NCBI GenBank assembly: GCA_017469935.1
Contig: JAFUFL010000072.1
Coordinates: forward strand, 1-47,019
Direction of reading: 5' to 3'
Origin: Lachnospiraceae bacterium
GTDB lineage: Bacteria; Bacillota; Clostridia; Lachnospirales; Lachnospiraceae
Length of the DNA stretch: 47,019 nucleotides
Shown here: positions 41,082 to 47,019 of the stretch, piece by piece
Position numbering within the stretch: the stretch's first letter is position 1
Layout: each line of letters begins with the position of its first letter
Notes under the pieces: generated by a model
Told to the model about the DNA's origin: nothing
What the model saw: only the letters and a program-made list of their open reading frames with translations
Database searches by the model: none
Made by a program: the position numbers and the translations under genes

Positions 41082-41816
41082 ATGATGAACAGCGAGTTTG
41101 ACGAGATGTATCAAATTGTGAAGGAAGACAAAGAGCTTCTGGGAAACAGGATCGAAGCTCAATTAATACGGTATATTCAGGAAGAGCCGATTACTGTCGG
41201 TGAAAAGATTCCGAATGAATTTGAACTGGCAGAGAAATTCGGGGTCGGCCGCAGTACGATTCGCGAAGCGGTAAAGGGACTTGTCTCCAAGGGCATGCTG
41301 GAAGTGCGCCGCGGATCAGGGACGTACGTGATCAGTTCCTATCCTGCAGAAGAGGATCCTCTGGGGCTGGGGAGATATGACGATAAATACCAGCTGGCTC
41401 TTGAACTGTTTGACGTACGTCTGATGATTGAGCCGGAGATCGCAGCCTATGCAGCCATGAACGCTACAGAAGAAGATGTTGTGGAACTGCGCAGGCTCTG
41501 CGATGAAGTGGAAGAGATTTATCGCAGCGGGGAGAATCATGTCCGCAAGGATATTGAGCTTCATACAGCGATCGCACACTGCAGTAAGAACAGAGTTGTA
41601 GAGGTTCTTGTACCTCTGATCGACTCCGCCGTGCATACATTTGCAAATGTGACGCACAGAGAACTGATGGAGGAGACCATTGAGACGCACAGGGCTGTAG
41701 TAGAAGCCATTGAAAATCATGATCAGGTCGGGGCCAGATGCGCCATGGTCATGCATTTGACCTATAATCGTCAGATGATTAAGCGGATGCTGGAACAGGG
41801 AAACAGCGAAAACTAA
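41082..41816 (+). CDS. FadR-subfamily GntR regulator of the sugar-acid genes
   Basis: 244 residues. The winged-helix GntR domain lies at about 20-90 (GEKIPNEFELAEKFGVGRST with REAVKGLVSKGMLE); the helical FCD domain (about 105-235) has the metal/ligand His residues in ELHTAIAHCS and ETHRAVVEAI. It lies 230 bp upstream of a GntP permease whose promoter is flanked by two palindromes, so it is the likely repressor of gntP and the dehydratase, with a sugar acid or its keto-deoxy product as inducer. The ATG at 41082 has GGAG 5 nt upstream. The gene is less GC-rich than its neighbours. Confidence 0.88.
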   Translation: MMNSEFDEMYQIVKEDKELLGNRIEAQLIRYIQEEPITVGEKIPNEFELAEKFGVGRSTIREAVKGLVSKGMLEVRRGSGTYVISSYPAEEDPLGLGRYDDKYQLALELFDVRLMIEPEIAAYAAMNATEEDVVELRRLCDEVEEIYRSGENHVRKDIELHTAIAHCSKNRVVEVLVPLIDSAVHTFANVTHRELMEETIETHRAVVEAIENHDQVGARCAMVMHLTYNRQMIKRMLEQGNSEN

Positions 41817-41847
41817 GCCGCTTATCGTAATAATAGACAAAACAGAG

Positions 41848-41879
41848 GGCTCGATACGTAATCGAGCCTTTCTTTTTTT
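41848..41879 (+). terminator. Terminator after the regulator gene
   Basis: GGCTCGAT-ACGTA-ATCGAGCC, then TTTCTTTTTTT. It separates the regulator from gntP transcription. Confidence 0.93.
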
Positions 41880-41903
41880 GTCTAAAATGCTGAAAACAAA
41901 CAA

Positions 41904-41920
41904 AATACATCTGATGTATT
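41904..41920. promoter_or_regulatory. Upstream operator of gntP
   Basis: AATACATCTGATGTATT, perfect 8-bp half-sites around one T. Its last bases overlap the -35 box. Confidence 0.7.
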
Positions 41921-41946
41921 GAAAAATAAATGCGAAGTATTATAAT
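41919..41946 (+). promoter_or_regulatory. Promoter of gntP and the dehydratase
   Basis: TTGAAA (41919-41924), 16-nt spacer, consensus TATAAT (41941-41946). Confidence 0.75.
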
Positions 41947-41958
41947 TAAAACAGTTAA

Positions 41959-41978
41959 TACATCAGACGTCAGATGTA
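41959..41978. promoter_or_regulatory. Downstream operator of gntP
   Basis: TACATCAGACGTCAGATGTA, outer half-sites TACATC/GATGTA like those of the upstream site with an ACGT-centred core. It lies just past the expected transcription start. Confidence 0.65.
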
Positions 41979-42046
41979 AAATGAGCAAACTAGAAAAGAA
42001 CTGAATGAGAAAACAGTAAATAACAACCTAACTAAGGAGGAAGAAA

Positions 42047-43405
42047 ATGGGTGGTGATGTAGTTCTTGATCCGGCAAGACTTATAGCCGGAGCATTAATC
42101 GGTCTTGTTATTCTGCTGGTGCTGATCATTAAATTTAAAGTACAGGCTATGGTGTCGATCCTGGTAGGTGCGATTTCGATCGGAATCATTGCCGGCATGC
42201 CTTTGGCGGATATAGTAACAGCTGTCAACGACGGCATCGGAAATACGTTAAAAGGAATCGCGCTCTTGGTCGGCCTGGGATCGATGTTCGGCGCTATTTT
42301 AGAAGCGTCGGGAGGCGCGCAGACGCTGGCAGTCACGATGGTCAAAAAATTCGGAGACGAGAAAGCGGCATGGGCTTTGGGAATCACCGGACTGGTTGTG
42401 GCAATGCCCGTTTTCTTCGACGCCGGCCTGATCATCCTGATTCCTCTGGCATTCTCTCTTGCTAAAAAGACTCAGAGAAGCGCATTGTACTATACGATTC
42501 CGCTGCTCGCAGGACTTGCGGTCGGACATGCTTTTATCCCTCCTACACCCGGACCTGTTCTGGTAGCTACAATGCTTGGCGTTGATCTGGGATGGGTCAT
42601 CCTGATCGGTGTATTTTGCGGCACGCTCGCTATGATCGTAGCCGGACCGATCTGGGGCTCCATCTGCGGGAAGAAATATTTCATTCCTGTTCCTGACCAT
42701 GTAATGAATCAGGAAGAGTTTGATGAGTCCAAACTCCCCAAGTTCGGAACGATCGTCGGCATCATCCTGATTCCGCTCGTTCTGATCATTCTGAAGTCTG
42801 TACTGAGCGTATTGCCTGCAGCCGAATCGATCAGACCGGTCTTTAACTTCCTCGGGGAGCCTTTTGTAGCACTCCTTATTTCCACAATCGCAGCAATGGC
42901 AATCCTGGGCCTCAAGCATGGATACACTATGCCGGAACTTGAGAAGATCATGACCAAATCCCTTGAGCCTACAGGACTGATTCTTCTGGTCACAGCATGC
43001 GGCGGCGTACTTCGGTATGTGCTTCAATACTCAGGAATCGGTGATCTGATCGGCAATGCGGTCGGCAAGGCACATCTTCCCATCGTGGTTGTAGCGTTTA
43101 TCGTAGCGGCTCTTGTAAGAATATGCGTCGGAAGCGCAACGGTGGCGATGACAATGGCAGCCGGAATTGTTGCGGCCATGCCGGCAATCCAGGGACTTTC
43201 TCCTCTTTATCTGGCCTGTGTAGTTGCGGCAGTAGCAGGCGGATCTACTGTCTGCTCCCACTTCAACGATTCCGGCTTCTGGCTGGTCAAATCTCTGGTG
43301 GGAATGGATGAGACGACAACGCTCAAGACATGGACGGTCATGGAAACACTCGTTGGATTGAGCGGATTCCTTGTGGCATTGGTTATCTCACTGTTTCTCG
43401 GATAA
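42047..43405 (+). CDS. GntP-family gluconate/sugar-acid permease
   Basis: 452 residues, about twelve to fourteen membrane helices. Family stretches include GLGSMFGAILEASGGAQTLA near 78-97 (in part), VGHAFIPPTPGPV near 160 and AGGSTVCSHFNDSGFWLV near the C-terminus. GntP proteins are H+ symporters for gluconate and related sugar acids or hydroxy acids. AAGGAGG lies about 6 nt before the ATG. It is co-directed with the dehydratase gene 61 bp downstream, and both follow a FadR-type regulator, so the trio is a self-contained sugar-acid uptake and dehydration module. Confidence 0.93.
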   Translation: MGGDVVLDPARLIAGALIGLVILLVLIIKFKVQAMVSILVGAISIGIIAGMPLADIVTAVNDGIGNTLKGIALLVGLGSMFGAILEASGGAQTLAVTMVKKFGDEKAAWALGITGLVVAMPVFFDAGLIILIPLAFSLAKKTQRSALYYTIPLLAGLAVGHAFIPPTPGPVLVATMLGVDLGWVILIGVFCGTLAMIVAGPIWGSICGKKYFIPVPDHVMNQEEFDESKLPKFGTIVGIILIPLVLIILKSVLSVLPAAESIRPVFNFLGEPFVALLISTIAAMAILGLKHGYTMPELEKIMTKSLEPTGLILLVTACGGVLRYVLQYSGIGDLIGNAVGKAHLPIVVVAFIVAALVRICVGSATVAMTMAAGIVAAMPAIQGLSPLYLACVVAAVAGGSTVCSHFNDSGFWLVKSLVGMDETTTLKTWTVMETLVGLSGFLVALVISLFLG

Positions 43406-43466
43406 CTGTCAAAACAGCGGAGAATATACGATACAATAAGATCAGCATCATAGAATGGAGGTATGT

Positions 43467-45224
43467 ATGGAACTGATCAGCCAGAAAATGAGAAAACTTG
43501 CACCTGAGATGGACCCGCTGCGGATTGGCTGCGGATGGAAGAAAGAAGATCTTTCCAAACCGCAGATAATGATAGAGAGCACATCCGGAGACAGCCATCC
43601 GGGCAGCGGACATCTTCCGATTCTTGTGGAAGAGGCCAGAAGAGGAATTTATGACGCAGGCGGATTCGGAGCGCGTTATGCATGTACAGACATCTGCGAC
43701 GGGGAGAGTCAGGGAACAGACGGCATTAATTTTTCTCTTGCAAGCCGGGAAATGATCGCAAATATGATCGAGATCCATGCGAATGCCACTCCTTTTGACG
43801 GGGCCGTATATATTGCAAGCTGCGACAAAGGGATGCCCGGCAACATGATCGGTATGGGGAGAGTCAATATTCCTTCTATCGTTGTGACCGGAGGCACCAT
43901 GAGTGCGGGCCCCGAGCTGCTGACGCTGGAGCAGCTCGGTATGTACAGCGCCGGCTATGAACGGGGCGAGATCGATGCAGAGAAGCTCGAATGGGCTAAA
44001 ATGAACGCCTGCCCGAGCTGCGGGGCCTGCAGCTTCATCGGGACGGCTTCCACGATGCAGATCATGGCTGAGGCTATGGGCATGGCGCTTCCGGGAAGTG
44101 CTCTTTTGCCGGCCACAAGTCCGGATCTCAGAGAATATGCCTATCAAGCAGGAAAGCGAATCGTGGAACTGGCCAAAGAAGGAACCAGACCTTCGGATAT
44201 CGTGACAATGGATTCCATTGAGAATGCAATCATGGTGCACGCGGCGATTTCCGGAAGCACCAACACCTTGCTGCACCTTCCTGCAATCGCAAGAGAATTT
44301 GGCATTGAGATTGATGGAGATACTTTTGACCGCTTACACAGAGGCGCTCATTATCTGTTGAACCTCAGACCTGCCGGAGAGTGGCCTGCGGAATTCTTCT
44401 ACTATGCAGGCGGCGTACCGGCGATCATGGAAGAGATCCGTGAAGTGCTTCACCTGGATGTCATGACCGTTACAGGCAAAACGCTGGGTGAAAATCTAGA
44501 TGAGCTCAAGGCGAACGGCTTTTATGAGAGATGTCAGAAGTGGCTGGAAGAAGCGAACAAAAAGTATGGGATCAGTCTTACAAAGGAAGATATTATCAAA
44601 CCTTATGACAAAGCAATAGGAACAGCCGGCAGCATCGCAGTGCTCAAGGGCAACCTGGCTCCTGAAGGCGCGGTCATTAAGCACACAGCTTGCCCGAAGG
44701 AAATGTACAAGGCTGTTCTGTACGCCCGTCCCTTCGACAGCGAGGAGGAGTGCCTGGATGCAGTCCTGCATCACAAAGTCAACAAAGGCGACGCAGTATT
44801 CATCCGTTATGAAGGACCGCAGGGAAGCGGAATGCCGGAGATGTTCTACACTTCCGAAGCGATCAGCTCTGACAAGGAACTCGGGCGAAGCATCGCGCTG
44901 ATTACAGACGGACGTTTCTCAGGGGCTTCAACCGGACCGGTCATCGGGCATTGCAGCCCTGAGGCGCAGACCGGAGGACCGATCGCGCTGGTTGAGGAGG
45001 GAGATCTGATCGAACTCGATGTGTTTGCCAGAAAGCTGAACATTATCGGCATCAATGGTGAAAAGAAGACGCCGGAAGAAGTGGACGCAGTGCTTGCAAA
45101 ACGCCGCAGCGCCTGGCAGCCTAAGCCAAGAAAATACAAGAGCGGAGTGCTCCGGCTGTTCAGCGAACTTGCGGCAAGCCCTATGAAGGGGGCCTACCTT
45201 GATTACAGTCGATTTGAGAAGTGA
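43467..45224 (+). CDS. IlvD/Edd-family sugar-acid dehydratase
   Basis: 585 residues. Iron-sulfur and metal-site motifs of the family are present: CDICDGESQGTDG, ASCDKGMPGNMIGM, CPSCGACSFIGTASTM and DGRFSGASTGPVIGHCSPEA. The family covers dihydroxyacid dehydratase (IlvD), 6-phosphogluconate dehydratase and the pentonate/hexonate dehydratases. The CPSCGACS version and the GntP plus FadR context favour a sugar-acid dehydratase making a 2-keto-3-deoxy acid, rather than branched-chain amino acid synthesis. The ATG at 43467 has GGAGG 5 nt upstream; the ATG at 43455 overlaps it. No KDG kinase or aldolase follows; the next reading frame is an IclR fragment. Confidence 0.88.
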   Translation: MELISQKMRKLAPEMDPLRIGCGWKKEDLSKPQIMIESTSGDSHPGSGHLPILVEEARRGIYDAGGFGARYACTDICDGESQGTDGINFSLASREMIANMIEIHANATPFDGAVYIASCDKGMPGNMIGMGRVNIPSIVVTGGTMSAGPELLTLEQLGMYSAGYERGEIDAEKLEWAKMNACPSCGACSFIGTASTMQIMAEAMGMALPGSALLPATSPDLREYAYQAGKRIVELAKEGTRPSDIVTMDSIENAIMVHAAISGSTNTLLHLPAIAREFGIEIDGDTFDRLHRGAHYLLNLRPAGEWPAEFFYYAGGVPAIMEEIREVLHLDVMTVTGKTLGENLDELKANGFYERCQKWLEEANKKYGISLTKEDIIKPYDKAIGTAGSIAVLKGNLAPEGAVIKHTACPKEMYKAVLYARPFDSEEECLDAVLHHKVNKGDAVFIRYEGPQGSGMPEMFYTSEAISSDKELGRSIALITDGRFSGASTGPVIGHCSPEAQTGGPIALVEEGDLIELDVFARKLNIIGINGEKKTPEEVDAVLAKRRSAWQPKPRKYKSGVLRLFSELAASPMKGAYLDYSRFEK

Positions 45225-45262
45225 GCGCCTGAGCCAAAGAAGCGTCGAAGGAGGATTTTGAC

Positions 45263-45520
45263 TTGGAGACAAAGAATAAAAACCCGATCCAGGTATCTGA
45301 AAGACTGTTCGGAGCACTTGAGTTCTTGTCTGAGAGGAGATCTGCGGGTCTTATGGAGATTGCGAGGGCCCTTGATCTTAACAAAAGCACTACACACAGA
45401 ATACTCCGCTCCCTGATCTGCCTGGGATATGTCAAAAAAGACAAAAAATCGGGACAGTATGAGGCGACGTCGAAGCTGCAACACATCGCTTCCGGACGCT
45501 CAGAATCTGCGGAATCTTAA
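45263..45520 (+). pseudogene. IclR-family regulator truncated after its DNA-binding domain
   Basis: 85 residues. Residues about 8-62 match an IclR winged helix (VSERLFGALEFLSE, LMEIARALDLNKSTTHRILRSL in part, LGYVKKD). IclR proteins are about 250 residues, and the whole effector-binding domain is missing: the frame ends at TAA 45518-45520 and no continuation appears in other frames. The site AAGGAGG with 8-nt spacing to a TTG start is intact, so a free HTH protein could still be made. It sits 38 bp after the dehydratase gene; the complete ancestor probably belonged to this sugar-acid cluster. Confidence 0.75.
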
Positions 45521-45534
45521 GTTCCTCCTTTCAT

Positions 45535-45591
45535 AGCCCCGCATCATCGGATTATCTGATAAAATAGATAGTCAGATGATGCGGGGCTTTT
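45535..45591 (+). terminator. Terminator after the IclR remnant
   Basis: AGCCCCGCATCATC pairs perfectly with GATGATGCGGGGCT; the 26-nt loop has internal pairing; TTTT follows. Confidence 0.88.
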
Positions 45592-45609
45592 CTGTATCGA
45601 TGAAGGATG

Positions 45610-45695
45610 TACACGCGTGCGGAAAGGAAGATTATTGCCTTACAGGCAATCTGCACGCGCCGAAGCGGCTCGCTCTGCGAGCCCCGAAAGTGAGC
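45610..45695. repeat. Dispersed double-hairpin repeat, copy C
   Basis: CGCGTGCGG ... CTGCACGCG closes ATTGCC-TTACA-GGCAAT, followed by GGCTCGC-TCT-GCGAGCC. The hairpin positions match copy B while inner stem bases differ in pairs (CTGCC/GGCAG versus ATTGCC/GGCAAT), i.e. with compensation. It lies directly ahead of the truncated PHP gene. Confidence 0.88.
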
Positions 45696-45732
45696 TGCAA
45701 TTTGCAGATCGAAATAATAGGATCGGAGCAGC

Positions 45733-46380
45733 ATGAACGGCAAGATGCTTCCGTCCGAGCTGGAAGGCTATGTCGATACAGTCCTGGATCTGAAGCGGGA
45801 ATATAAAGATGACATAGAGATTTTGCTTGGGCTGGAGGTGGAATACCTTTACACGCTCTGGGAGCCGCTGCTGAGGCTCCTCGAGCCATATCCGATCGAG
45901 TATATGATTCTGGGACAGCACTATCTGGGAAACGGCGTCAATGCGCCCTTCTGCGGGGAGCCGTCAAACAGTGCGGAGAGGCTCAGGCAGTACTGCAGGC
46001 AGACCCGGGAGGCACTGGAGACCGGAAAGTTTCTCTATTTTGCCCATCCTGACGTGCTCTGGTACACGGGACCGGGGGAGATTTACGAGGAAGAGATGAC
46101 AAAACTGTGCAGGTTCTGCAGGGAGATCGATATTCCGCTTGAGATCAACCTGCTGGGCGTAAGGGAGGACAGAAGCTACCCATGTGAGCATTTCTGGAAG
46201 ATCGCGGCGCGGGAAGGAAACCGCGTGATCTACGGGTCGGACGCGCATCGCGCGGACCATGTGTACTCGGCGGAGGTGATCGCGAAGGCGGACCGGTTTC
46301 TGGAAAAGTGCGGGATCCCGCGGGAGAGGCTGATTGAGGTAATGGATGTTGGCTCAGAAAAGGATGGAATCAAGAAATGA
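45733..46380 (+). pseudogene. N-terminally truncated PHP-domain histidinol-phosphatase-like protein
   Basis: 215 residues. The sequence matches the middle and C-terminal parts of HisJ-type PHP phosphatases (LLGLEVEYL, FLYFAHPDVL, LEINLLG, VIYGSDAHRADHV). Intact members are about 260-270 residues and begin with a DxHxH metal motif, which is absent; roughly 50 residues are missing. An in-frame TAG lies just upstream, and before it the dispersed repeat copy C. Without the first metal ligands it should not be catalytic, though GGAG precedes the ATG and the stop overlaps the next gene (ATGA), so the transcript is probably still translated. Confidence 0.8.
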
Positions 46381-46955
46381 TGATCTATATCATTCGCCAC
46401 GGACAGACGGAAATGAATATCCGGAAGGTGCTGCAGGGGAGGAGTAACTATCCGCTCAATGAAGCGGGAATCGCCCAGGCGCAGAAGGCCGCCGATGAGT
46501 TGAGGCACATCACGTTTACAAAAGTATATACAAGTCCGCTGAAACGGGCCGTTCAGACAGCTGCGATTATTGCGCCCTATGCACACGCTGTGGTCGATGA
46601 GCGTCTGATCGAGATGGACTATGGCCCTTATGAGGGGGCAGACCTCGGACACCTGCCGCCGGAAATGCTGACGTTTTTCAGTGATTTTGCGCACAATCCG
46701 GCGCCCGACGGGATGGAGCAGCTCAGTTCGGTGGTGAACAGAGCCGGCGCTTTTTTGGAAGAAATTAAGAATCTTGAAGGGCTTGAAGGTAATATCCTGA
46801 TTTCTACTCACGCAATAGCGATGAAAGGAATTCTTGAGTATCTGACGCCGAGATCCGGCGGCGCGTACTGGTCGAAGTATATCGGCAACTGTGCGGTGTA
46901 CACGGCGGAGTGCAGTAATGGCAGGTTTGGGATTCCTAAAGAGTGGAAAGTGTGA
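46377..46955 (+). CDS. Histidine phosphatase (phosphoglycerate mutase-like) family
   Basis: 192 residues. The phospho-histidine motif is IRHGQTEMN at residues about 6-14; the second His lies in ILISTHAIAMKG. Other conserved residues are the Arg in TSPLKRAVQTA and the Glu in IEMDYGPYEG. Members of this size in Clostridia are small-metabolite phosphatases (alpha-ribazole phosphatase, broad-specificity PhoE types) rather than glycolytic mutases. The ATG overlaps the PHP remnant stop by 4 nt. The last codons and the TGA stop are formed by the REP-like repeat that starts at 46949. Confidence 0.9.
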   Translation: MMIYIIRHGQTEMNIRKVLQGRSNYPLNEAGIAQAQKAADELRHITFTKVYTSPLKRAVQTAAIIAPYAHAVVDERLIEMDYGPYEGADLGHLPPEMLTFFSDFAHNPAPDGMEQLSSVVNRAGAFLEEIKNLEGLEGNILISTHAIAMKGILEYLTPRSGGAYWSKYIGNCAVYTAECSNGRFGIPKEWKV

Positions 46956-46984
46956 CAGGGGGACGTATCAGCTGACACATTTTG
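46949..46984. repeat. Single arm of the 36-nt REP-like repeat
   Basis: Matches the left arm at 24091-24126 over all 36 positions but one (GCTGACAC for GGTGACAC). No inverted partner follows before the window edge. It supplies the stop codon of the phosphatase gene. Confidence 0.93.
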
Positions 46985-47010
46985 GAGTGGAAAATGAAGG
47001 AGGAGTGGTT

Positions 47011-47019
47011 GTGGAGATA
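47011..47019 (+). CDS. Possible first codons of the next gene
   Basis: AAGGAGG at 46997-47003 is followed 7 nt later by GTG GAG ATA, a good initiation context cut by the window edge. An ATG at 46994 in another frame is a weaker alternative. No product can be named. Confidence 0.3.

Noticed and set aside
45552-45743. 63-residue minus-strand frame over repeat copy C, sharing a peptide with a frame over copy B
   Set aside because: The shared peptide results from the repeat itself; there is no initiation site. It was useful only as evidence that the copies are related.
1-47019. Defence, prophage, toxin-antitoxin or secondary-metabolite system
   Set aside because: No nuclease, restriction, phage structural, toxin or synthase genes were recognised on either strand.

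Overview
The window reads as chromosomal DNA of an anaerobic, Gram-positive, moderately GC-rich Clostridia member, most like the Lachnospiraceae. This rests on gene content (oligoendopeptidase F, CbiMQO with a fused CbiN-like domain, ferredoxin-tailed aldo/keto reductase, UxuA/UxuB, a domain-swapped GH3 glucosidase, LytTR two-component system), on strong AAGGAGG-type ribosome binding sites, and on sigma-A promoters. It is inference, not a search result. I see no rRNA, tRNA, CRISPR, phage or complete insertion sequence.

Layout. 1-255: edge sequence with two terminator hairpins. 256-1287 (minus): stand-alone Ser/Thr kinase. 1529-4820: a NifX/His-Cys/SlyD fusion protein, an SGNH-like membrane-anchored protein and an Fe-S aldo/keto reductase. 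5007-10019: pepF, a GtrA-like protein and an orphan FtsX permease. 10020-10882: non-coding, rich in repeats. 10883-14095: nickel/cobalt ECF transporter cbiM-cbiQ-cbiO, with five 63-64 bp tandem repeats between cbiM and cbiQ. 14229-17397: pgeF, a FadR-type regulator and a lactate/glycolate-type FAD dehydrogenase whose promoter carries two TGGT/ACCA operators. 17872-22425: phosphoesterase, dgkA, phasin-like, UbiB-like kinase, Gfo/Idh/MocA oxidoreductase. 22531-24594: a 58-residue small ORF, a PucR-type regulator, a perfect 36-bp palindrome and a thioesterase.

24831-37538 is a sugar-acid/glycoside locus built around a divergent promoter region. Leftward run a LytTR response regulator, a GHKL histidine kinase, an AraC regulator, uxuA and uxuB (mannonate dehydratase and fructuronate reductase). 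Rightward run a GH2 glycosidase, a double-membrane-anchored GH3 glucosidase and a GPH sugar symporter. Together they could sense, cleave, import and oxidise a uronic-acid-bearing glycoside. The uronate isomerase (uxaC), KDG kinase and aldolase are not in the window.

37701-47019: HAD phosphatase, ridA, panE and aroD. A second sugar-acid module follows: FadR-type regulator, GntP permease, and an IlvD/Edd-family dehydratase whose promoter is flanked by two palindromic operators. Next come two decayed genes (IclR and PHP-phosphatase remnants) and a histidine phosphatase. Two interspersed repeat families, a ~85-nt double-hairpin element (3 copies) and a 36-nt TGTGACAGGGG element (a perfect palindrome, a single arm and a degenerate copy), lie between genes throughout. 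They, the cbi tandem array and the metal-binding fusion protein are the least conventional content.
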